This document shows positions 1 through 6,720 of a DNA stretch of 7,175 nucleotides, in pieces. Source of the DNA: Sphingopyxis sp. GTDB taxonomy: Bacteria > Pseudomonadota > Alphaproteobacteria > Sphingomonadales > Sphingomonadaceae. Position numbers and translations under genes: made by a program. Below the pieces are notes generated by a model, which saw nothing but the letters and a program-made list of their open reading frames with translations, was not told the origin of the DNA and ran no database searches. Location: NCBI GenBank assembly GCA_012035435.1, contig JAAUPH010000121.1:1-7175 (forward strand), in the 5' to 3' direction. Numbering within the stretch: the first letter of the stretch is position 1; the number at the start of each line of letters is the position of its first letter.

Positions 1-578
1 TGCGCCGCGAGCACCGAGCGGCCATGCGATGGCGCCCGACAGCGCGACCGGGCGTCGAACCATTCACGGATTTCCTGAACCAGCGCGAACGGCGACTGCG
101 TCCCGGCATGACCGCCAGCGCCAGCCGCCACCGGGATGAGGCCATCGGCGCCCTTTTCTACCGCTTTCCGGGCGAACCGATCGTTGATGACGTCATGAAG
201 CGTGATGCCGCCCCAGCCGTGCACGGCCTGGTTGAGCTCAACCTGCGCGCCCAGCGAGGTGATGGTGATCGGCACCTTCCATTTTTCGCACGTCGCGATG
301 TCGGCCATGAGGCGGTCGTTGGAGCGGTGGACGATCTGGTTGACGGCATAGGGTGCCGACGGGCGATCCGGATTGTCGCGGTCCCACGCCGCCAATTCTT
401 CGGTGATGCGGTGGAGCCATTCGTCAAGCAGCGCCTGTGGCCGCGCATTGAGTGCGGGAAAGCTGCCGACGATCCCAGCCTTGCACTGCGCAATGACAAG
501 GTCCGGCCCCGAAACGATGAACAGCGGCGAACCGATGACGGGCAGGCGCAGGCGGTCGAAAACGGCGGGCAGGGCCAT
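1..578 (-). CDS. Nitronate monooxygenase family protein (2-nitropropane dioxygenase-like), 5' part, runs off left edge
   Basis: FMN-dependent TIM-barrel flavoenzyme family that oxidises nitronates or related compounds in the cytoplasm. The translation begins MALPAVFDRLRLPVIGSPLF and continues with IVSGPDLVIAQCKAGIVGSF, typical of the family N-terminus. Further on come a HGWGGITLHDV stretch and the glycine-rich LIPVAAGAGGHAGTQSPF segment that holds the conserved histidine region near the flavin phosphate. I chose ATG at 578 because GGAG lies 9 bases upstream; an in-frame ATG at 593 would add five residues but has no clear ribosome site. About 190 codons are present and the C-terminal part lies outside. 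Near positions 53-54 the frame seems to lose one base and near 24-27 two more, so about ten residues (after EWFD, before GRSVLAA) read as nonsense. The net change is three bases and the frame stays open. The family call is firm; the substrate is unknown. Confidence 0.85.
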   Translation of the reverse strand, partial: MALPAVFDRLRLPVIGSPLFIVSGPDLVIAQCKAGIVGSFPALNARPQALLDEWLHRITEELAAWDRDNPDRPSAPYAVNQIVHRSNDRLMADIATCEKWKVPITITSLGAQVELNQAVHGWGGITLHDVINDRFARKAVEKGADGLIPVAAGAGGHAGTQSPFALVQEIREWFDARSRCRAPSHGRSVLAA

Positions 579-715
579 GAGATATTGCTCCATGAAAGGC
601 AGGCGTTGATCACTTCACCTTAACGTAAAGGGAAGGGGGTGCAAGCGGTGTCGGCAATTTATCGGGCTTCCACCATAATGCGAAAAAGCGCGCGAATGTT
701 TAGAGTTGGGTAACG

Positions 716-737
716 GTAGTCATAGTAAATGATCTAC
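716..737. repeat. Imperfect dyad upstream of the c-di-GMP gene
   Basis: GTAGTCAT and ATGATCTAC flank a five-base AGTAA centre and are inverted repeats of each other apart from one unpaired base. The dyad lies about 40 bases before the GTG start of the GGDEF/EAL gene, in the gap between two divergent genes (579-775). It could be an operator or chance; no matching regulator is identifiable. No convincing -35/-10 pair was seen in this gap. Confidence 0.25.
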
Positions 738-775
738 TAAGCCGTGGTGGGCTAACTGGCCTGCCCCATGATGAA

Positions 776-2969
776 GTGGTGAATGTGCGCGGACTGCTGA
801 GATCCTTGAAGTCGGTAGGGGGTGAGGGGCCCACCGGAGCAGCGACAAGCGGCGACCATAGCGTCGTGCGCGCGGGCGATGCAGCCAAGCGGCTGGAACT
901 GCTGGACGATTTTGAAGAGGCAGGCATTGGTTGGATCTGGGCGAGCGATGCCGAAGGACGGCTGATCTATCTGTCCGCAAATGCCGCCGACAAGCTTGGC
1001 CGAGCCGCTCGACGCGCTGTTGGCGCAGCCGCTGATCAGCTTGTTCGAAAGCGATACGCAGCATCCCGATGGACAGAGCGGCCGCCCGCTGAATTTCCAG
1101 CTCGCCGCGCGGAATCGCATTACCGATCAGGTCGTCCGCTTTGCACCTGCGGCTGAGCGCAGTGCGCTGCGGCAGACCTGGTGGTTGCTGACGGGGCTGC
1201 CTAAGCTCGATGCCAGCGGCAATTTCCTGGGCTATCGCGGCAGTGCGCGCGATGTGACGGTCGAATATGAGCGCAAGCTGGAAGACAGCCGGCTGGCCGA
1301 ATATGATTCGCTGACAGGGCTCGCCAACCGGCACCGCATGAACAAAAAGCTCGACGGCCTGCTCGCCTCGTTCAAGGCGGCGCGGCGCTCTTGTGCGGTG
1401 ATGATGCTCGACCTTGACCGGTTCAAGGCGGTCAACGACACGATGGGCCATCCGGCGGGCGATGCACTGCTCAAGCAAGTGGCGCAGCGGCTGACCAGCA
1501 TTGTTGGCAAGCGCGGCGAAATTGGCCGGTTGGGCGGCGATGAGTTTCAGATCATCCTGCCTGACATGGACGACCGTGGCGCGCTGGGCGAGCTGGCTGC
1601 GAAAATCGTCCAACTGATATCGCAGCCCTATCCCATCGATGGCAAACAGGCGCTGATCGGGACGTCGGTGGGCGCGGCGATTGCGCCCTTTGACGGGGAC
1701 ACGCGTGAGGACCTGATCCGCAATTCGGATTTGGCACTGTACGCCGCCAAAAATGGCGGGCGTGGCCAATATCGTTTTTATTCGAGCGATTTGAAGGATG
1801 AAGCCGAGGACCGGGCGCAGCTGCTCGACGATCTGCGCACCGCGCTCGACAAGGGCGAACTCGATCTTTTCTATCAGCCGGTGGTCCGGATCGAAGACGA
1901 CCGGGTGGTCGGGTGCGAAGCGCTGATGCGCTGGGAACATCCCGAGCGCGGTCATGTCAGCCCCGCGATCTTCATTCCCATTGCCGAAGAGACGAATTTG
2001 ATTGGTCCGCTGGGCGAATGGGCGCTGCAACGGGCGTGCATGGACGCGGCCGGGTGGCCGGAGGCGGTGCGGGTCGCGGTCAATGTGTCGGCGGTGCAAT
2101 TTGCCAATGCCGAGTTTGTGGACATGGTCCGCGGCGCGCTGGAGGCGAGCGGCTTGGCACCCGACCGGCTGGAACTGGAGCTGACCGAAAGCATCTTGCT
2201 GGGCGACAGCGACGCGGTCGCCGACAGTTTCAAGGCGCTGAAGGCGATTGGCGTGCGGTTGGCGCTGGACGATTTCGGCACCGGATTTTCCTCGCTGAGC
2301 TATTTGCGGTCGGCGCCGTTCGACAAGATCAAGGTCGACCGCAGTTTTGTGAATGATGCGACGCAGGCCGACGAAAATAGTGCCAAAATCATCGCCGCCA
2401 TCATCGGCCTGGCCGATGCGTTGGGTATGGAAACCACGGTCGAGGGCGTCGAAGCCTTTGACCAGTTGGGCGTTATCAAGGCCAAGGGCGCTAGGTTCGT
2501 TCAAGGCTTCCTTTATTCCCGGCCCATGCCGCTGGCCGAGCTGACGGCGTGCATGGAGAGCGGCGCGCTGCGCATTGCACCAAGCGGCCCCGACAAGTTC
2601 CGCCCCGAGCGGCGCAGCGTGTTCCTGCGCATCGGCGTAGTGCACGAAGATCACCGTTATGACGCGATCCTGCGCGACCTGTCCAAGACTGGTGCCCGGA
2701 TCGAAGGGTTGGTCGGCGTGCCCGAGGGGACCGACCTGGTGCTTGACCTGGGTGGCGGCCAGCTGGTGGTATGCACCGTCAGCCGGTCGAAGGACGCCGA
2801 AATCGGCGTCGAATTTGAAACCCCGCTGATCAGCGACGGCGCGGGCGGATTGTGCACGCGCTTTCGCATTTCGCCCTATGCGCTGGCGGCCGCGGCGCGG
2901 ATCAGTGAAGAACGCCCAACCAAGCCGCAGTTCATCACAGTGGACATCGCGTCGCTGCGCGCGAATTAG
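776..2969 (+). CDS. PAS-GGDEF-EAL-PilZ cyclic-di-GMP signalling protein, interrupted by a one-base frameshift near 1001
   Basis: Predicted to make, break and bind cyclic di-GMP. Numbering assumes the frameshift is repaired (730 aa). A PAS-like sensor spans roughly residues 40-165 (GIGWIWASDAEGRLIYLSAN). The GGDEF domain (about 175-338) has LDLDRFKAVND and an intact GGDEF at 253-257. The inhibitory RxxD site is missing, GKRG standing in its place. The EAL domain (about 352-595) keeps EAL at 381-383, NVS, ELTES, DDFGTG at 498-503, the KVD lysine, EGVE and FVQGF, so it looks catalytically competent. A C-terminal PilZ domain has R609xxxR613 and D634xSxxG639. No membrane segment was seen, so it is probably cytoplasmic. 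The first frame runs from GTG 776 to GGC 998-1000; the second takes up at GAG 1002, giving LG-EPLDALL, so C1001 looks extra. A caller ignoring this would start at ATG 981. GTG 776 versus 779 or 785 is not settled by a clear ribosome site. Confidence 0.9.
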
Positions 2970-2973
2970 CGCC

Positions 2974-3204
2974 TTACGCTTTACCCCGCGGCACCCAGGC
3001 CGAAGTAGGCGCGGCTAGCGCGGCGTCGCGGTCATTGGCCATGCGGTCGAGCCGCGCGAGCATGCCCAGACCCTCATCGCGCTGACGCAGATCATAAGCG
3101 GCGCGGGTGGACATGCCAACGAGCCGCGCCGCGTGGGTAACGGATGTGGTCGCAGCCAGGTGGCCGAGAAACTCCGCCTGTAGTGTGGGGGGGGGGGCCG
3201 TCAC
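2974..3204 (-). CDS. Small helix-turn-helix protein
   Basis: A 76-residue protein starting at GTG. The segment FLGHLAATTSVTHAARLVGM followed by STRAAYDLRQRDEG has the shape of a helix-turn-helix: a helix with SVTHAA, a glycine turn, and a recognition helix with AYDLRQR. Similar short DNA-binding proteins (a line of 'xxFLxxLAxTGSVTxAARxVGMS' followed by 'AYxLRxR') are frequent in sphingomonads, often of unknown target. It converges with the c-di-GMP gene, the two stops being four bases apart. The start is odd: the GTG forms one end of a perfect UUCG hairpin, no Shine-Dalgarno is visible, and codons 3-6 are a run of 11 C encoding Ala-Pro-Pro-Pro. The frame closes upstream at a TAA without another start codon. 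The real N-terminus or the poly-C length may therefore be wrong. The C-terminus after about residue 50 has no recognisable domain. Confidence 0.6.
   Translation of the reverse strand: MTAPPPTLQAEFLGHLAATTSVTHAARLVGMSTRAAYDLRQRDEGLGMLARLDRMANDRDAALAAPTSAWVPRGKA
3187..3197. repeat. Poly-G/poly-C tract of 11 bases in the 5' end of the HTH gene
   Basis: Eleven consecutive G on the plus strand (C on the coding strand of the small HTH gene), within its first six codons. Any change of one or two bases would switch the frame, so the tract is a potential slipped-strand phase-variation site. It is equally a classic place for a sequencing error. Confidence 0.7.
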
Positions 3205-3217
3205 TGCCGAAGCAGTG
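3202..3217 (-). promoter_or_regulatory. Perfect hairpin with UUCG tetraloop covering the GTG start of the HTH gene
   Basis: On the minus strand CACTGC-TTCG-GCAGTG forms a 6-bp stem closed by C-G around a UUCG tetraloop, the especially stable cUUCGg type. The last three bases are the GTG start codon. No T-tract follows, so it is not a classical terminator. It could hide the start codon or be a processed 5' end; function is inferred only. Confidence 0.35.
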
Positions 3218-3683
3218 CCGCCGAATTCACTGTTTTACCGGGGAATGCGCCAAAGGCCCGGCCAGCGCGTGCTGCCGGAAGAGAGAGGGAAGGATGACCG
3301 GCGCGGTTTTGCCGCATTTCGTGCCCGGACTCGACGTGTTCAAGCAGTTGATACTACACACAATACGTCGAGATTTATGCCGCCGGCCATGGTCCTGTTC
3401 CAGCTGTAGATGCGACGGAACAGAAAGTTGCATGTGGCGGACTATGCCATTGCGAACGTTCGGCGATGATACCGGGACGCCCGCGCCGATCATCTCCCCC
3501 GCCGCCCGCACCAGATGGCAAGAACGCGGGGGAAGTCCCATTCGCAGCGCTGCAGCATATGCGAACAAAGCGCGAATATGCGAACCGCTGCGTGTAGGAA
3601 AGCGATTTTTTGGCGGCGGATCGTCTGGAATGTTGGGGGGAGCTGACGGGCTGCTCTTGAGGCATGAAGCATAGCAAGAGGGC
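3205..3683. other. Stretch with no convincing gene
   Basis: About 480 bases between the HTH gene and the cysteine hydrolase gene. All six frames hold only short, low-complexity or cysteine/arginine-rich translations that match no family I know. The best candidate start is ATG 3294, preceded by AGGGAAGG; it opens a 126-codon frame beginning MTGAVLPHFVPGLDVFKQLI. It then uses ATA, CTA and AGA codons unlike the neighbours and turns Cys/Arg-rich, so I do not call it; it may be the head of a decayed gene. A 10-base direct repeat ATATGCGAAC occurs at 3557-3566 and 3576-3585. No RNA gene or terminator is evident. Confidence 0.5.
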
Positions 3684-4214
3684 TTACAAAATTTCAGCGC
3701 ATCTCGTCATCGTAGCTCCGCCTACTGGTGTCACGAGCCAGGGCCAGGTCGCATTATGATGCTCAATGACCTTGGCTGCCGGCATATGCTCGCGGTCTGC
3801 GGTTGTGTGGCCGTCTGCGGGAACCACGGTTTCAAAACCTAGCGCCAATGCGCTTCGAATAGTCGTGTCGACACAAAATTCTGTAGCAAATCCACTTATG
3901 ACTAGCTTGGTCACGCCCCATTCCTTGAGAAGTGCGAGCAGATCTGTCTCCAGAAAGGCGTCGCAAGATTTTTTTGGAATGCGGACATCTTCTGGTCTCG
4001 GTTCGAGAGCCGAATAAAGGGCATGACCGGCCTGAGAAGGATGAAGTGGATCACCTTCCGGGCCACAGTGTTGAACGAAGACCACCGGATCACCACTGGC
4101 GCGGAACCTGTCAGCAAGTTCATTGAGGCGCCTTACGATCTGATTCCCATCGTAGCGAGGCGTCGCAAACAGGCCCTCTTGGACATCGACAATCAGGAGA
4201 CAGCGTTTTCCCAT
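3684..4214 (-). CDS. Isochorismatase-family cysteine hydrolase
   Basis: A complete 176-residue member of the isochorismatase/nicotinamidase fold, cytoplasmic, expected to hydrolyse a small amide or related bond through a Cys-Asp-Lys triad. The N-terminus MGKRCLLIVDVQEGLF carries Asp10; the IPKKSCDAF motif supplies the lysine (Lys81 by alignment with KxxxSAF); GFATEFCVDTT carries the nucleophile Cys114. FVQHCGPEGDPL and the DADGHTT-like PADGHTT are also family features. Length is normal. The exact substrate cannot be told from sequence; members include nicotinamidases, biuret and streptothricin hydrolases, and many uncharacterised ones. The gene stands alone, with non-coding DNA on both sides and no strong Shine-Dalgarno before the ATG. 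GC is roughly in the mid-50s percent against low-to-mid 60s for most of the window, which suggests a later arrival in the genome. Confidence 0.9.
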   Translation of the reverse strand: MGKRCLLIVDVQEGLFATPRYDGNQIVRRLNELADRFRASGDPVVFVQHCGPEGDPLHPSQAGHALYSALEPRPEDVRIPKKSCDAFLETDLLALLKEWGVTKLVISGFATEFCVDTTIRSALALGFETVVPADGHTTADREHMPAAKVIEHHNATWPWLVTPVGGATMTRCAEIL

Positions 4215-4294
4215 AGGGATTGTCTACGTCCGCTTGAGGTTGATCGGCAAGCGCTTCCGAACGACAGATATGGGGTCGGTGACTGCCGTTACCT

Positions 4295-4377
4295 CGTCAC
4301 CCCGGCCCCCGAGCCGGGGTCCCGCTGTTCAGCGAGGACACGAGGAAGCGGGACCCCGGGTCTAGCCCGGGGTGACG
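4295..4377. repeat. REP-like extragenic palindrome
   Basis: Two arms, 4295-4326 and 4347-4377, are imperfect inverted copies of each other: CGTCACCCCGG...GGTCCCGCT and AGCGGGACC...CCGGGGTGACG. Each arm can also fold by itself: CCCCGGC/GCCGGGG (4300-4306 with 4313-4319) and CCCCGGG/CCCGGGG (4354-4360 with 4366-4372). This is the form of the dispersed GTCACCCCGG palindromes common between genes in Sphingomonadales. The folded RNA could also act as a terminator or stabiliser. Confidence 0.85.
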
Positions 4378-4379
4378 AT

Positions 4380-4417
4380 GAAGGGACGGTAGTTCTTAGA
4401 AGGGACGGCAGTTCTTA
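4380..4417. repeat. Tandem duplication of a 19-bp unit
   Basis: Units 4380-4398 and 4399-4417 read GAAGGGACGGTAGTTCTTA and GAAGGGACGGCAGTTCTTA, differing only at 4390/4409 (T/C). The pair begins directly after the REP-like palindrome. Confidence 0.9.
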
Positions 4418-4539
4418 ATGGCACAAGTTTGCCTGTCACTTGACCAAAAACTCACCGCCAACCGCCATTTCCCTCACGTCGCGCCGTGCTTGACAGGGGG
4501 CTTGGCTTTCTCCCGCGGCTTCGGTCCGAAAATAGCCCA

Positions 4540-4560
4540 GCCCCGGGTCAGGCCCGGGGC
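4540..4560. repeat. Second, shorter GC-rich palindrome (partial REP-like unit)
   Basis: GCCCCGGG (4540-4547) and CCCGGGGC (4553-4560) form a perfect 8-bp stem around TCAGG, followed by GCGACG. It resembles one arm of the palindrome at 4295-4377 and is probably a single, degenerate unit of the same repeat family, lying about 130 bases upstream of prfB. Confidence 0.6.
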
Positions 4561-4676
4561 GACGGGGGAGGGGTGATGCGGCCCCTTGCTCGCTGGCTCG
4601 CCGACGCGGCGGCTGGATCGCACCCGCCCACTTCCCCTTGCGCTTCTATCCCACTAAGGGCGGTCGCAACAGGTTT

Positions 4677-4682
4677 CAGGAG
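4677..4682 (+). promoter_or_regulatory. Ribosome binding site of prfB
   Basis: CAGGAG lies eight bases before ATG 4691 and supports that start. No clear promoter was recognised in the gap before it. Confidence 0.7.
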
Positions 4683-4690
4683 CACCCCCC

Positions 4691-5817
4691 ATGCGCGCCG
4701 AAGCGCAGGATCATATTGACCATATTCATGCCGCGATGGCGCTGGTTCGCCGCTTCCTCGATTGGGAGCGCGCGCTGCGCCGCCTGGACGAACTCAACAA
4801 TCGCGTTGAGGATCCGTCGCTGTGGAATGACCCGCGTGCCGCGCAAGAGGTGATGCGCGAGCGCCGCCGCCTCGATGAGGCCGTCGGCGCGGTGCGCGCG
4901 ATTGAGCAGGAGAGCGCTGACACCGCCGAGCTCATTGAGCTCGCCGAGATGGAGGGTGACGAGGCGATGATCGACGAGGCGGTCGCGAGCCTCGCTGCGC
5001 TGGCGGTGCGCGCCGAAGAGGACAAGATCAAGGCGCTGCTCGCGGGTGAGGCCGATGGCAATGATTGCTATATCGAAGTGCACGCAGGCGCAGGCGGCAC
5101 AGAAAGCCAGGATTGGGCCGAAATGCTGCTGCGTATGTACAGCGCTGGGCCGAAAAGCGGCGGCTCAAGGTCGAAATGGTGGAGTATCAGGCGGGCGATC
5201 AGGCGGGGATCAAATCCGCGACGTTGCTGTGCAAGGGCGAAAATGCCTATGGCTATGCCAAGACCGAAAGCGGCGTGCACCGGCTGGTGCGCATTTCGCC
5301 CTATGACAGTTCGGCGCGGCGGCACACCAGCTTTTCGAGTGTGTGGGTCTATCCAGTGATCGACGACAATATCGAGATTGAGATCAACGAAGGCGATCTC
5401 AAGATCGATACCTACCGCGCGAGCGGAGCGGGCGGGCAGCATGTCAACACAACCGATTCGGCGGTGCGTATCACGCATATTCCGACCGGCATCGTTGTTG
5501 CCAGCCAGAATGACCGATCGCAGCACAAGAACCGCGCCACCGCGATGGGGATGCTGAAAGCGCGGATGTATGAGGCCGAGCTGCAAAAGCGCGAGGCCGA
5601 GGCAAGCGGTGAATATCAGGCCAAGACCGAAATCGGCTGGGGCCACCAGATCCGGTCCTATGTTCTTCAGCCCTATCAGCTGGTGAAGGATTTGCGGACC
5701 GGCGTGACCTCGACCGCGCCGGGCGATGTGCTCGATGGCGCACTCGATCCCTTCATGGCCGCCGCGCTGTCGCAGAAGGTGACCGGCGAGGCGGTGGTCG
5801 TGGAGGATATCGATTGA
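4691..5817 (+). CDS. prfB: Peptide chain release factor 2 (RF2), interrupted by a one-base deletion near 5143
   Basis: RF2 recognises UGA and UAA stop codons in the ribosomal A site and triggers peptide release. With the missing base restored the protein is 375 aa, the usual length. The helical N-terminal domain runs from [20 protein letters not shown]. The [20 protein letters not shown] block marks the start of the core. SPY at 203-205 sits where E. coli RF2 has the stop-reading SPF. GGQ, the catalytic tripeptide, is at 248-250 (5431-5439) within [13 protein letters not shown]. After AGC 5141-5143 only two bases precede TGG 5146; the family expects an arginine here (MYS-R-WAEKR), so a C of a CC pair is missing. 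The upstream frame stays open to 5359 and the downstream frame to 5817. The UGA-dependent frameshift site of E. coli prfB is absent: at the homologous place the codons are CTC GAT (4757-4762). RF2 is essential, so a sequencing or assembly error is the likeliest cause of the break. Confidence 0.95.
5802..5806 (+). promoter_or_regulatory. Ribosome binding site deciding a TTG start
   Basis: GGAGG inside the last codons of prfB lies seven bases before TTG 5814. The next in-frame ATG would cut off the lipobox, so this site and the lipobox together favour the TTG. The TTG overlaps the prfB TGA stop (TTGA), which is typical of translational coupling. Confidence 0.75.
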
Positions 5818-6545
5818 CCCGCCGCGGTGCCGCGCTGCTGCTGCCATTCCTGCTGGCGGGCTGCGACATGGCGATGTTCAGCAATGGCGACCGCGTCGAT
5901 ACCGCGCGCGAATTTCCACCCGCCGACCGCCCGGTTGCTCCGACGGTGTCGACCAAATGGTCGACCGAAGAAGCGCGCGACCGAGTTCGCGAGGCCGATC
6001 AGATCATGGATGCCGCCGCCGTCGCGCCGGGAATGACGGTGGCCGATATCGGGGCGGGCGATGGCTATTATACCGTCCGGCTGGCGCAGCGGGTCGGCGA
6101 GCGCGGGCGGGTGCTGGCGCAGGACATCCAGCCCAAGGTCATCGACCGACTGGCCGACCGGGTGGCACGTGAGCGGCTCGACAATGTGTCGCTGAAACTC
6201 GGCGCGGTTGACGATCCGCGCCTGCCGCCCGGCAGCTTCGACCGGGTGTTTCTGGTCCATATGTATCATGAGATTGAGGAGCCTTATGCGTTCCTGTGGC
6301 GGCTGTACCCATCGCTGCGCGCCGGCGGCGAGGTAATCGTGGTCGACAGCGACCGGCCGACGGGACAACATGGTATTCCGCTGCGACTGCTCGTCTGCGA
6401 ATTTGAAACGGTCGGCTATCGCCTGGTCGCGTTCAGCGAAAAGAAGGATGTGGGCGCCTATTTTGCGCGTTTCACCCGCGCCCGCCCGCGCCCCGAACCT
6501 GAAGCCATGCGAGCCTGCAAAATGGTTGAGGCCGAGCGGTCTTAA
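5814..6545 (+). CDS. Class I SAM-dependent methyltransferase with lipoprotein signal peptide
   Basis: A 243-residue protein. Residues 1-17, [17 protein letters not shown], form a short lipoprotein signal: two arginines, a leucine-rich core, and the lipobox LAGC with Cys17. Asp18 follows, which in E. coli would keep the lipoprotein in the inner membrane; whether that rule holds here is unknown. The rest is a Rossmann-type methyltransferase: motif [17 protein letters not shown] at 76-91, an acidic post-beta-2 position in LAQDIQP (Asp104), [14 protein letters not shown] at 141-154 for motif IV, and [10 protein letters not shown] at 171-180. It follows prfB with an overlapping stop/start and so is probably in the same operon, a neighbour pair I recall from other sphingomonads. 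Substrate is unknown. An exported SAM enzyme is puzzling because SAM is cytosolic, so the signal may be cryptic. Its stop overlaps that of the DsrE-like gene on the other strand in TTAA. Confidence 0.85.
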   Translation: MTRRGAALLLPFLLAGCDMAMFSNGDRVDTAREFPPADRPVAPTVSTKWSTEEARDRVREADQIMDAAAVAPGMTVADIGAGDGYYTVRLAQRVGERGRVLAQDIQPKVIDRLADRVARERLDNVSLKLGAVDDPRLPPGSFDRVFLVHMYHEIEEPYAFLWRLYPSLRAGGEVIVVDSDRPTGQHGIPLRLLVCEFETVGYRLVAFSEKKDVGAYFARFTRARPRPEPEAMRACKMVEAERS

Positions 6546-6715
6546 TAGGTGACGATGGTCGCGCCGGCGGGATGGCGGCAAGAAAGCCGATCAGGCCGGC
6601 AGCGGTGGCATCGACGGCCAGTTCCTCCATCGTCAAATCGGCGAGCGCCAGCCCCGATTGACAGACGAAGAATTGGACGCGCAGCTCGCGTGCTTCGCCC
6701 AGCATGGTCGCAAGG
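6542..6715 (-). pseudogene. DsrE/DsrF-like protein, C-terminal part only
   Basis: On the minus strand the frame reads ATMLGEARELRVQFFVCQSG and then LALADLTMEELAVDATAAGL, IGFLAAIP. The E-A-R-E-L...VCQSG pattern with its cysteine and the GLIGFLAA tail resemble DsrE-family sulfur-relay or peroxiredoxin-like small proteins. After ATC 6571-6573 one base is missing from a G run (6569-6571); with it restored the end reads [10 protein letters not shown] and a TAA at 6542-6544. Upstream of about 6715 the family match is lost and the other strand begins to look like an amidohydrolase, so the N-terminal half is absent. It converges on the methyltransferase gene, sharing TTAA at the stops, and was probably its natural neighbour. 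Family call moderate; join position uncertain by about 20 bases. Confidence 0.5.
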
Positions 6716-6720
6716 TCGGG

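Noticed and set aside
24..623. A 199-codon plus-strand frame over the nitronate monooxygenase gene
   Set aside because: Shadow of the minus-strand gene; no recognisable domain, and it runs past that gene's start into the divergent gap.
720..2654. A 644-codon open frame on the minus strand across the c-di-GMP gene
   Set aside because: It is a codon-position shadow of the GGDEF/EAL coding frame in high-GC DNA. The translation is rich in R, H, Q and A without any family motif, while the plus strand encodes clear catalytic domains.
3144..3674. Plus-strand frame of 176 codons including ATG 3294 with a good ribosome site
   Set aside because: After about 20 plausible residues it becomes Cys/Arg-rich with rare ATA, CTA and AGA codons, and no family is recognised. 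Kept only as a remark under the gene-free stretch.
4295..4377. CRISPR or small RNA gene
   Set aside because: Only one pair of inverted arms, no regularly spaced direct repeats or spacers, and the sequence fits a dispersed extragenic palindrome.
4490..4495. TTGACA as a -35 box for prfB
   Set aside because: No acceptable -10 at 16-18 bases (the sequence there is CCGCGG), and the site is about 200 bases from the start codon.
4757..4762. Programmed RF2 autoregulatory frameshift site
   Set aside because: The homologous codons are CTC GAT with no in-frame TGA, so the E. coli-type mechanism is not present.
5068..5847. A 259-codon minus-strand frame opposite prfB
   Set aside because: Shadow of the RF2 coding frame; composition is atypical and there is no motif.
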